64,000 bases of DNA from Acanthochromis polyacanthus (taxonomy: Eukaryota; Chordata; Actinopteri; Pomacentridae). The stretch lies in assembly GCF_021347895.1 (NCBI RefSeq), contig NC_067118.1, positions 12,775,015-12,839,014 on the forward strand, in the 5' to 3' direction. Positions 25,794 to 35,984 of this stretch are shown piece after piece. The position numbers and the translations under genes are program-made. Within the stretch, counting starts at the first letter, position 1, and each line of letters begins with the position of its first letter. The notes beneath the pieces are model-generated. The model did no database searches. It worked only from the letters and a program-made list of their open reading frames with translations, and was not told the DNA's origin.

Positions 25794-28100
25794 CTGCCAA
25801 AACAACTGTATTTTTCAGGGCCTGAACATTCTCGAAAAGTCATGAAAATTTGCACACACATCAGAACTGGCGAAAAATTTCATATTTTTTAGGGCATGTG
25901 GAGGTGTGTGGCAAAATGGCTCCATAGCGCCCCCTACAAAATTTTAAAAAGTGGTATTAGGCCAACTCGGAAGGCATTTGGCCGAGAGCTAAAAAATTTG
26001 GGAGGCATATGCAGCACATCAGGAAACACAAAAAAGTCAATCACAGCCATGCTCTACACCCAACAGGAAGTGCGCCATCATGCGTTAACTGTACAAAATC
26101 TGTGATGAACTCCTCCTAGGGGGAAAGTCTGAGCGATCTGAAATTTTGCCAGTACATACAGCAGGCCGTCCTGAGAAAAAGTTATCAAAATCTTTCTCCA
26201 TAGTTAAAGGGTGTGGTCGTGGCGGCCTGTCAAAATTTGATCCTTCGCCATGAAACAGGAAATGCTGTGTAACTCTCCTGAACATGCTCCGATCTGAATG
26301 AAACTTTACATGTATGATCACAGACCTGCCTCGATGACATCCATAGAGCAAGATTCATTCACAGTCACAGTGCCACCTTGTGGTATCAAGAATTTGACAT
26401 TTTTTAGACTTTCATATACTATTCTTAGCCTGTTGCTCAGATTCTCCTCAGATGTGGCGACATCAGCCTGAACACATTGATGATGAATCACAGAAAAAAT
26501 GGTGACGTGTCATAAAAAGGCGTGTCTGTGGCGGGACGGCAAAGTTTGATGTTTCGCCATGAAAATTGAAGTGTTCATATCTCAGCTGCAAAGGATCCTA
26601 TCTGCCCCAAACTTCATGTGCTGGACACCAGAACCAGTTTGAGGACATCCACACTGAAAAATTTAGAAAAAGTCATAGCGACACCTATTGGTAACAAGAA
26701 GTTTAGAAATTACATTTGCGTGCATGATTGCTCCAAACTTTGTCATATCCTTCTGGAAACTGGTCAGCTCAGTCTTCACCCTCTGACAATGCCCAAGTGT
26801 GAAAATTTTAGCATTTGATAAAATGCTGTTGCCGTGGCAACGTGTTGTTGTTGTGACAAACAAAGTACTTTTTGACAGGCTTAGAATGTTCAACAGCTCA
26901 CCAAAATTTACACACACATCACAGTCGTCTCAAGGAATAACACTGTATGCATCTCTGCAGGGCATGTGCTATAGCGCCCCCTACAGTATGTTAAACAAAC
27001 AGCCCCGGCAGCACGTTTCACCGACATCCACAAAATTTGGGAGGCCTATAGAGCACACCAGGACACACAAAAAAGCCTCTTGGAGCCATCCCCTAAACTC
27101 AACAGGCAGTCCGCCATTTTGAAATACGTGGATAAATTTTCTCTATTTTTTTAATTTTTGAGAGCGAACTCCTCCTAGGGGTTAACTCCTTCAGACCTCA
27201 AATTTTACCAGGAAATACAACACGATCTCCTGATCAAAAGTTATTAAAGGATTATTCCAGAGTCAAAGGGTGTGGACATGGCGACCTCCACAATTTTGAT
27301 GGTTTGCCATGAAACATGAAGTGCTACCTAGCTATCCTCTGCATGCTCCAATCTACCTCAGACCTCACATGATGAAACACAGTCCTGTCCTGATCACATT
27401 TATTGGCCAAAATACATTCACAGCATGTGCCATAGCGCCCCCTACAGCATTTAAAAAATAGCCTCCACACAGACTTTCACCGGGGACTATGAAATTTGGC
27501 ATCCAAATGTAGCTTGTCAGTGCAAACAAAAAAGTCTCTTGGAGTCATTCTCTCCACCCTACAGGAAGTTGGGCATTGTGAATTAAATGTCAGATTTTTG
27601 GTGTTTTTGATCATTTTCAACAATTGATTTCTCACAGGCAATAGCTCCAAAACATCTGAAATTGGGACAATATATACTACACGCCTTCAGGTTGAGTATT
27701 TGTGAAAATTGTTCACAAAACTCAAAGGGCGTGGCCATGGCGGCCAACTGAACTTTAATGTTATGCCATGAAGCAGGACGTCTTATGTAAATCCCCTGTA
27801 CATGCTGCAATCTGCCTCAAACTTAACATGTTTGATCAGAGACCAGTCCTGATGAGTTTCAAAGACCAATATACAGTCACAGAGATAGCGCCACCTGGTG
27901 GATGGACACAAAGTGCTGCATAAATAGCCTGTACATGCTCCAATCTGCCTGAAATTTGACCTGTGTGCTCAGAATCCAGCCTTTGTGACATTTGTGGGCC
28001 TAAATACACTCTCAGTCGTAGCATTGCCTGGTGAAAATGCTTGGGGTCGCCGACCAGCAAGGATGCGAGGACCCGTTCAACGCTGCTTGCAGCTTTAATT
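25794..28100 (+). repeat. Macrosatellite unit 11 (subtype B)
   Basis: Full-length B unit. It is more diverged in its middle (26,690-26,820) than other B units. Perfect CTCF-like 14-mer at 27888-27901. Confidence 0.85.
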
Positions 28101-28106
28101 ATTATT

Positions 28107-29888
28107 TGTCTCTCAGAAAAACTGCATTTTTGAGGGCCTAAACATGCTCAAAAACTCATGAAAATTGGTACACACATCAGGACTGGTGAAAAATTTCATA
28201 TTTTAAAGGAATTGTGGAGGTGTGTGGCAAAATGGCTCCATAGCGCCCCCTGCACTTTCCCACGGCCATCATGTTTCACCTACAGCTACCAAATTTGGTA
28301 CACATATGCAGCACATCAGGGTGAACAAAAAGTCAGTGACAGCCATATTCCAAACCCAACAGGAAGTGAGCTATTTTGCGTTGAATGTCAGATTTTGCCC
28401 ATTTTTCATTTTTTTCCAAAGCGAACTCCTCCGAGGGGAAACTCCAATTCGCCTCAAATTCGACCGGTACATACAGGAGGCCTTAATGAGCAAAAGTTAT
28501 TAAAATCTTTTTCAAAAGTCAAAGGGCATGTCCGTGGCGGTCTGTGGAATTTTGATCCTTCGCCATTAAATTTCAAGTGCTGTGTAAATGCCCTGAACAT
28601 GCTCCAATCTGCCTGAAACTTTATATGTATGATCAGATTCCTGCCCTGATGACATCCATATGATGAAGTCCATTAACAGTCAGAGCGCCACCTGCTGGCA
28701 ACAGAAAATGTCATTTTTTACACTTTGATGTATTAATCTTTGTCTCTTCTTCAGATTCACCTGAAATGTGGTGACATAAACCTTGACATATTGATGAGGA
28801 TTCACAGTGAAAATGGTGACGTGTCATCAAAAGGCGTGTCTGTGGAGGCACGGCGAATTTTGATGTCTCGCCATTATGACTAAAATGCTTATATCTCAGC
28901 AAATCCTCATCCTGTCTGCCCCAAACTTCATGTGCTGGACATGAGGTCCATTGTGAGGACATCCACACTGAAAATTTTCGAAAAAGTAACAAGAAGTTTA
29001 GACATTACATTTGCCCATACCATTGCTCCAAACTTTGTCATATTATTCTGAAAATTGGTCAGCTCAGTCGTCATCCCCTGACAATGCCTCAGTGTGAAGA
29101 TTTTGACATTTGATAAAATGCTGTTGCTGTGGCAAAGCATTGTTGTTGTGACAAACAAAGTCGTTCTTGACAGGCTTAGAATGCTCACCAGCTCACCAAA
29201 ATTACCACACACATGACTGTCGATCCAAGGAAGAACACGGTATGCTTCTCGGCACTGTGCATGATATAGCGCCCCCTACAGTATGTTTAATAAACAGCCC
29301 CCGCAGCACGTTTCACATACATCCACCAAATTTGAAAGGCACATAGAGCACACCAGGACACACAAAAAAGCCTCTTGGAGCCATCCCCTAAACCCCACAG
29401 GAAGTCCGCCATTTTGAATTAAGTGACAAAATTTTCTCTATTTTTTTCATTTTTGAGAGCGAACTCCTCCAAGGGGTTAACTCCTACAAACCTGAAATTT
29501 TGCCAGGATATACAACACGATGTCATGATCGAAAGTTATTACAAGATTTTTCCAAAGTCAAAGGGTGTGGACATGGCGACCTCCAGAATTTTGATGGTTC
29601 GCCATGAAACATAAGTGCTACCTAACTATCCTCTGCATGCTCCAATCTACCTCAGACCTCACATGATGAAACACAGTCCAGTCCTGATCACATTTATAGG
29701 CCAAAATACTTTCACCGCATGTGCCATAGCACCCCCTACAGCATTTTAAAAAGAAGCCTCCACAGAGACTTTCACCTATGACTATGAAATTTGGCATGCA
29801 TATGTCGCACGTCAGTGCATCCAAAAAAGTCTCTTGGAGTCATTCTCTAAACCCAACAGGAAGTCAGACATTTTGAATTAAATGTCAG
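28107..29888 (+). repeat. Macrosatellite unit 12 (subtype A2, truncated)
   Basis: An A2 start, with a perfect CTCF-like 14-mer at 28685-28698. It is more diverged than inner units and lacks a CCACC-type site near 28,985, where the module is joined directly to AACAAGAAG. The unit stops at the AAATGTCAG segment, where an L1-like fragment begins. This is the edge of the array. Confidence 0.85.
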
Positions 29889-30102
29889 TCAATTGTTCAG
29901 CTCTCTCTTACCAACAGACACAGACATTGTTGACCTGGTTCTCTCTTTAAATTCATCCCATAAAAGGCTCATCTCACCCCTCTATGGTTTGGCGTCAGGT
30001 GTAAAGTGTTCCCTAATGCACAAGCTCAGAGCAGCATGGAAGGAAGACCTCGGCTTGCATGTATCAGATTATATTTGGAATTCAAGATACATTGATAGCT
30101 AT
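29889..30102 (+). pseudogene. L1-like LINE ORF2 fragment
   Basis: The reading frame opens at 29,893 and shows ...SLNSSHKRLISPLYGL... and ...LRAAWKEDLGLHVSDYIWNS before being interrupted. The W-x-EDLG-x-x-x-SDxxW pattern resembles the region after the reverse transcriptase domain in fish L1 ORF2 proteins. It is about 70 codons, truncated at both ends: by the macrosatellite on the left and by the Penelope-like terminal repeat on the right. Assignment rests on this short pattern alone. Confidence 0.4.
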
Positions 30103-32175
30103 GTCTGTGAAGGTTCTCAGTTGTCCAGGTCAAATGTGAACCAGTCTTTGTCTGAGTGTGTTTTCAGGTCTGAAATGAACCGAGATGTCATGTTTGGAAA
30201 AAATCCTCCTCAGTTTTTCGGAAAGGCCTCCAACATAAGGGATGACAATGTTCTTTCTTTTGTTGTCTGTGTCTTCCCTGGTGGTAGTTGGCTCCCTATC
30301 TTACCTTCTCATGGTGGACTTCAAGAAGGCCTAGTCAGGATAGTCACAGGTTTTTAGGGAGGTCCTTATGTGTCGGTGTTCTTTCTCCTTTCCTTCTGTC
30401 CTTGAGGGGATGTTTCTTGCTCTGTTTTGCAGAGTTCTGATGACTCCTAACTTGTGTTCAAGTGGGTGATGGGAGTCAAAAAGAAGATATTTATCTGTGT
30501 GTGTGGGTTTTTGGTAGACTTCAACAGTGATGCTTCTGTCTTCCTCAATGATGACAGCACAATCCAGGAACGGGAGTCTGTTGTTGCAGGTGTCTTCCCG
30601 GGTGAACTTGATGTGGTGGTCCACAGAGTTGATATGATCCGTGAAGGCTTCCACTTCATGGGTTCTGATCTTAACCCAGGTATTGTCCACGTACCAGAAC
30701 CAATGATTGGGAGGGGTGCCCATGAGGGACTCAAGGGCCTTTCTTTCAACCTCCTCCATGTACAAATTGGCTACAATAGGAGATACCGGAGAACCCATGG
30801 CACATCCATGTTTCTGTCTGAAGAAATCTCCCTGATATTGAAAAGTATGTGGTGGTGAGGCAGAGTTCCAGTAACTTGCAGATTTGGTCCTGTGTGAAGC
30901 TTGTCCTGTCTGACAAAACTTGGTCCTGTTGTCGGCACCTTCTGACTGTTTCCACTTCTTCTGTTGTTGGTATACAGGTGAAAAGGGAGGTGACATCAAA
31001 GGAGACCATGGTTTCATCAGGTTCCATTTTAAGCTCCTTAATTTTGCTGGTGAAGTCCGTGGAGTTGTTTATGTGGTGGAGGGTATTGCCCACCAGTGGG
31101 GCAAGAATGGTGGCAAGGTGCTTGGCTATACTGTAGGTGGTGGAGTTCATGCTGCTGACGATGGGTCTAAGTGCTGTCTTTGTGGATTTTTGGTAGTCCA
31201 TAAATACATGGAGTGCTTTCCCTGGGATAAAAGCGGTATTATGTGGGTCTGTCAATGGCCTTTTCTTTCTTCAGTTGTTGTAGACAGTCTGTGACTTTCT
31301 TCTTTTAGCAGGCAATGGGGTCGCACTTTAAAATTTCATAGGTGTTGTTATCACTGAGAAGTGCGGCCATTTTTGCGTGGTAATCTGCTGTGTTAATCAC
31401 CACAGTGCATCTCCCTTTGTCTGCTGGAAGGATAGTGATGTTGTCATCCTTACTGAGAGATGTGATGGCCTTTCTTTCTTGGAGGGAAAAGTTGGAGGGT
31501 GGTGGCGTAGCACTTGAGAGGTGGAAGGTGGTTTGATCTGATGGTTGTTTATGTGGCTGTGATGATGTCAACAACGGGCAAACATTGCGATGTGACTGCA
31601 AAGTTAACGCCTCTTCCTGGAACGCTTTTCTCCGGTTGTCTGAGGGTCCTGTCAGAGAGATTCTTAACTCATTTGTCCTGGTAGTTGTTGTTGTCTTGCT
31701 CTGGGGTGTCTATGTCTGGAGTGGTGATTTGTAGCTGTGCTCTGTCTGCCAGGGTAGAGAACTTTAGAATTTGTCTTTTCTTGCTCTTGATGTGCTGAGA
31801 AGGCTGGGCCTTCTGGGTGAAGGATAAGACTTTCTCCAAAGTGGGGGCAGGTAAGCAGGCTTCTAGTTGTTGCTGCGTCTGGTGGATTTTGTCCTGAAGA
31901 GTGTCCATCGTGAAATGAATTTGTCTTATTCTGTCACTCAGTAATTGTTTTTCAGCTTTGGCTAAGATTTCTTGTGCTCTGTGTCCCTTGATGGTGGATC
32001 TCAGGTTAAGGCTCCAGGGGGTTAACTTGGCCTGTCTGCATCTTAAGTTGAATCTGAGGTGGTTTCTGTAGTCTGCTGGCTTCCTTGAAGTTCTCTCATG
32101 CTCTTGTACCAGTTGAAGGGCGTTCCTCCCAAAGTGTACGGTAACGTGTGTGAAGGTTCTCAGTCATCCAGGTCA
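30103..32175 (-). mobile_element. Penelope-like retroelement, internally deleted
   Basis: A copy of about 2.07 kb, bounded by a shared terminal sequence GTGAAGGTTCTCAG...CCAGGTC at 30,107-30,130 and 32,150-32,173, in direct orientation. The reverse transcriptase lies between, on the minus strand (30,331-31,908). At the 3' end the reading frame passes through a conserved IVIPYVGGLSEKLRR-like segment (about 30,270-30,230) and then, near TLRQRLVH, runs straight into the terminal repeat. The GIY-YIG endonuclease that normally follows in this class is therefore absent. It lies beside an L1 scrap on the left and an inverted tail-like sequence on the right. Confidence 0.75.
30331..31908 (-). pseudogene. 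Penelope-like reverse transcriptase, frameshifted
   Basis: Four open segments in three frames (31,908-31,669; 31,601-31,305; 31,255-30,746; 31,017-30,331) together cover a Penelope-type polyprotein. Visible in order: ILPADKG, typical of the N-terminal region; RPIVSSMNS; motif A with SFDVTSLFTCIP; motif B with GCAMGSPVSPIVANLYMEE; motif C reading WYVDNTW. The usual second aspartate of the VDD pair is asparagine here (codon AAT), so the polymerase would be inactive even without the three or more frameshifts. In the family this enzyme copies its RNA by target-primed reverse transcription. A dead copy. Confidence 0.82.
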
Positions 32176-32430
32176 TCTTTAGCAGGCCCCCTCTATTAGC
32201 ATACTAATACATCATTGGGATTCAACATCTGTTTTTGAAAGATTTCTTTAGTCTTTTAGTGGATACCATCAGCCTTAGCCCCACCTTCACCTCTAGTGGT
32301 TAAATACCTGGGACTCTCCAAACTAGTTTTAGAACTGAATAAGCCACTCGGATGAGAGACAAAATGTCTTCAAGATCACAAGAATAAGTCCAGTTGCCTG
32401 AACTAAACCCTTCACCAGACAGATAGATAG
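32176..32430 (+). repeat. Penelope-type tail in inverted orientation
   Basis: The stretch near 32,333-32,412 reads ACTGAATAAGCCACTCGG, ATGAGAGACAAAATGTCTTC and AAGTCCAGTTGCC. It is the same design as the paired tails at 59,294-59,622 (GAAGAAGCCTCTTGGATG..., GTCTTCAAGGAAC, AAGTCCAGTG). It lies opposite to the minus-strand element on its left, a layout often seen for Penelope-like copies. Confidence 0.5.
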
Positions 32431-33185
32431 ACTTACCAGTTCAACCCTTCTAGTATGTACTTGCCATTGTTTGATTCATAGCGGTACATAGACCTCATGT
32501 TTTAATGGTCAAACTGTCTTCCATGTATCCTGACGTTAATCCCTATTACCTACTTACGGTGCCTCTACAAAGGAGACACGCCACTTAGAAGTTTTTCACT
32601 TTTATTGCTTTTCAACACTGAATCACGGTCAATGTCCCTCTTTTGACAAGGACCTTTTGCAAAGGATTTACAAATAAAAAATATTTCATGTCGAAGTGAA
32701 AACAGATTTCTACACAGTACTGTTAAATAATTAATGGTGACTCCATATAACTCTGGCTCACACCATCTTTCAGCACCTGATCCCGATCTAGACAACAGTC
32801 AGTTCTGCACAGGCCAATTTTCTCCTTTTCTTTTCTTTGCTCCTTGCCAGATGCTAACTTTTCTTTGCACTGCTATAGTGCCTGGACCAGTTCCCCTTCA
32901 CTGTTTCATGCTCACCTCCCAGGAGATACATCAAATCACCTGTTGCCTTTGTTTAACCATCAGTCTGGAGTTTTATAAGTGTCATTTTCCATCATTAACT
33001 CAGTCAGGTCTTGTTATACCTCTCTCAATACCATGTTATACAGGTGTCTCTCACATAATTAGAATATGGTGGAAACGGTCAATCATTTTTCACCAGACGT
33101 CACACAAAGTGAAAATTACATATTCTAGACTCAGTATACATAAACTAAAATATTTCAAGTAGACCAATAATAACAATAATAATAA
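32431..33185. other. No gene seen; two decayed repeat scraps
   Basis: About 32,575-32,745 (AAGTTTTTCACTTTTATTGC, CAAGGACCTTTTGCAAAGG) and 33,055-33,165 (ATAATTAGAATATGGTGG, AAAGTGAAAATTACATATTC) look like old dispersed fish repeats. I cannot assign them to a family. Open frames in both directions have no recognisable domains. Confidence 0.35.
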
Positions 33186-33196
33186 TAAGAAGAAAG

Positions 33197-34228
33197 AACC
33201 GTAGGGTTTCAATAGGGTCCTAGGCACCGCTGGTGGCTTGGACAGTGGGTGCCCTTGCACCGCCTGTCCTCGGCACCCTCGGGGCTCGGACCCGAATTAA
33301 AGCTGCAAGCAGCGTTGAACGGGTCCTCGCATCCTTGCTGGTCGGCGATCCCAAGCATTTCCACCAGGCAATGCTGTGACTGACAGTGTATTTAGGCCCC
33401 TGAATGGGACGAGGGCTGGATTCTGAGCACACAGGTCAAATTTCAGACAGATTGGAGCATGGCCAGGCTATTTATGCAGCATTTTCTGTCCATCCACCAG
33501 GTGACGCTATCTCTGTGACTGTATATTGGTCTATGAAACTCATCAGGACTGGACTCTGATCAAACATGTAAAGTTTGAGGCAGATTGCAACATGTATAGG
33601 GGATTTACACAAGACGTGCTGCTTTATGGCGTAACATTAAAGTTCAGTTGGCCGCCATGGCCACGCCCTTTGAGTTTTGCAAACAATTTTCACAAATATG
33701 CAACGTGAAGGCGTGTTGTATATATTGTCCCAAATTCAAGTGTTTTGGAGTTATTGCCTGTGAGAAATGAATTGTTGAAAATGACCAAAAACACCAAAAA
33801 TCCGACATTTAATTCAAAATGGCCGACTTCCTGTTGGGTTTAGAGAATGACTCCAAGAGACTTTTTTGTTTGCACTGACGTGCTACATATGCATGCCAAA
33901 TTTCATAGTCATAGGTGAAAGTCTGAAATATCAAAATTTTCACACTGTTGTACGGTCATGGCATGACGACTCAGTGGACCAATTTTCAGAATTATATGAC
34001 AAAGTTTTGGGCAATGGGATGTGTAAATGTAATGCCTAAATGTCCTGTTAACAATAGGTGGTGCTATGACTATTTCCAAATTTATGAGTGTGGATGTCCT
34101 CAGAGTCGTCCTAGTGTCCAGCACATGAAGTTTGGAGCAGATAAGATCTTTTACAGGTGAGATATGAACGCTTCAATTTTCATGGCGAACCATCAAACTT
34201 TGTCACGCCACCACAGACACACCTTTAA
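33197..34228 (-). repeat. Inverted, internally deleted fragment of the macrosatellite unit with a cloverleaf
   Basis: The minus strand carries one cloverleaf (33,197-33,293), directly followed by the tail of a unit (33,294-33,925), then a jump near 33,928 into an earlier part of the unit (to 34,228, ending in the GGCGTGACAAAG segment). About 0.7 kb of the unit is missing at the jump. The terminal CTCF-like site is mutated (CCACCAGGTGACGC, about 33,496). This copy lies outside the array and in the opposite direction. It shows that unit and cloverleaf are found together elsewhere. Confidence 0.85.
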
Positions 34229-35514
34229 AGCTGCTGTCCGGACTTTCCGTTTGTTTTCAATTTATGTATCATTTTTTAACAAAGCTTAAATGTGTTAGTC
34301 TAGTTCAATACTATAATATAAAGTTAGTATAACGCGATATGAAAATTTATTCCTGAGCTCCGCCTTCCTCTCATAGACCCCCATGTTATTCCAAAAAACG
34401 CCGGTTGCTGCCGACCAATCAAGTTCGAGCTTCAGCTTTGTCATGCTGTCAATCAACGGTTACGCGCACAGCAAGCAAGCCCATTCAGAGGTGGGCGAGC
34501 TATGCACTACGCAACCGCGCGCACATTTGTTTTGCTTGTGGAGGAGAGAGCATCAGGGATCAGCAACTTCCAGAAAAGTTACCAATCCCATGGCTTGTCA
34601 GGCCAAGAGACTGCAGGACGTTTTTTGGCTCGGGGTGCTCGCGTCGCTCCCCGACCACGGCCTCCATAGCTCGCCTGACGGCTTCGTTTAGATGCTGTGG
34701 TCGGGGTGCTCGCCTCGCTCCCCGACCACATTATGGGAAACTTAGTAGTATACTACAGTGTGAACGGTCGGCATTCTAATCATACTTGTAGTACGTAGTA
34801 TGCAGAATATACTCATTGAGAATGTAGTATGTAGTACGTTAATATGCGATTTCGGACACAGCCTATCCTTTATGTTTACACCGCATTTCAACCAATCAAG
34901 TGACTCTGGCCTGCCTCCGAGCCCTAAACGGCCAACCGTAGCCGAGACTGACCGATCTGGACCTACCTGATTTCGTCAGTAAATTCTGAGCAAATCACGT
35001 CGGAGGAAACGTTTGACTGACAGGACTGATAGCCAATGAGCCTGCTGAATAGCAGGATATAAATAGAGCCTCTACCAGGGTTGTGTGACATTTCACACCT
35101 TGGCTCCGGCTGCAGCAGGAGCCTCTCTGTCTCCCTCCCAGTCTCTGCGTCTGATCCACACTGAAGTGCCTTTTTTGAGTTCTTTATGAGTTTTGGGAGT
35201 GAAAATAATGTGAAAACGGGCTATAAAATGAACATATACCATTTTTGCCCGGGGTGTACAGAGGGTGTCCAAAATTGACAGCGCCGGGCCATAGCAGTAC
35301 AAATACATGTGTGAAACACTCATTTCTTGTAGTATTGCTCTGAAATTTTGACGTGAACTATATAAGACCCCAAGCAGTTGCCTTTTTGTGTTTTCAAGCC
35401 GTCACAGTGCTGCCACACTTATTTTCAGGTGTTTTATTAGGGAAAAAATTTAGGCGAGAATAAAAGTCATCCTAATTCAGTGTGTTCCAACATAAAATAC
35501 TCTGTGCCAGTAAC
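34229..35514. other. No gene seen; GC-rich hairpins and a transposon-like end
   Basis: Contains a perfect 11-bp hairpin at 34,696-34,730 (see the next entry) and a related sequence at 34,631-34,660. A stretch at 34,745-34,865 is rich in GTAGTATGTAGTACG-type repeats and ends in GCGATTTCGGACACAGCC, which resembles the end of a common fish inverted-repeat transposon. The rest, including TATA-like GATATAAATAG at 35,058, has no recognised gene. Confidence 0.4.
34696..34730. repeat. Perfect 11-bp hairpin
   Basis: TGTGGTCGGGG at 34,696-34,706 pairs with CCCCGACCACA at 34,720-34,730; the loop is TGCTCGCCTCGCT. A near copy of the core (CGGGGTGCTCGCGTCGCTCC, then CCGACCA) lies about 67 bp upstream. 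Confidence 0.85.
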
Positions 35515-35984
35515 ACCTAGAGCAGGGGTCGGCAACTAGCGGCCCGCCAGATGATGTTGACGGGAAGAAGAAAAAAAATATATATGTGTGTGTGTGTGTG
35601 TGTCTGTGTGTGTGTGTGCTCCCACAAAGCAACAATTCCACACAGATTTTGGAACATTTATTTTTCTTAGAACAGTAGAATGGAGAACGGACTTGTGATC
35701 ATAAACCGGGAGATGTGCGCTGCGCACCAGACATCAAAGGGAAAAAGGCAAAAAGGAAATCGTTGTTTAAATAACATCAAACAACCGGAGGTTTGCGATG
35801 TGCTCCTGCCATTCAAGAGAAAAAAGCAACAATGTAACTCTGAACAAAAAACTTAAACGGCTCGCTTCGTGGGAAAACTGCATTTCACTTCAGTGGAGAT
35901 AAATCGCAGGTGAACGCCGTGGTCCTGAAATTCAAGAGAAAAAAAGCCACAATTTAATTGTGAACAAAAACAATTAAAAGACAG

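Larger units (their letters stand above)
1308..29888 (+). repeat. Macrosatellite: twelve head-to-tail units of about 2.3 kb
   Basis: Twelve units run in one direction. Each begins TGTCTCTCAGAACAAC (A type) or CTGCCAAAACAAC (B type) and ends ...GAGGACCCGTTCAACGCTGC, TTGCAGCTTTAATT, then (TTA)n. Subtypes in order: A1, A1/B hybrid, B, B, A2, A1, B, B, A2, A1, B, A2. The spacers partly follow the same order: B-to-A2 junctions are always bare TTA tracts, and two of the three B-to-B junctions carry the short hairpin form. No reading frame is conserved between units. The last unit is cut off at 29,888. I do not know a published name for this repeat. Confidence 0.9.

Noticed and set aside
1308..29888. 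Many 60-130-codon frames within the macrosatellite
   Set aside because: They recur at the same places in both strands of each unit, are broken differently in different copies, and match no domain.
84..29888. CRISPR-like array of repeats and spacers
   Set aside because: The spacers are (TTA)n or whole 2.3 kb units, the repeats are eukaryotic hairpins, and there are no cas genes.
29893..30357. Single 154-codon plus-strand gene
   Set aside because: Only the first 70 codons look like an L1 fragment; the rest is the antisense of the Penelope-like element and its terminal repeat.
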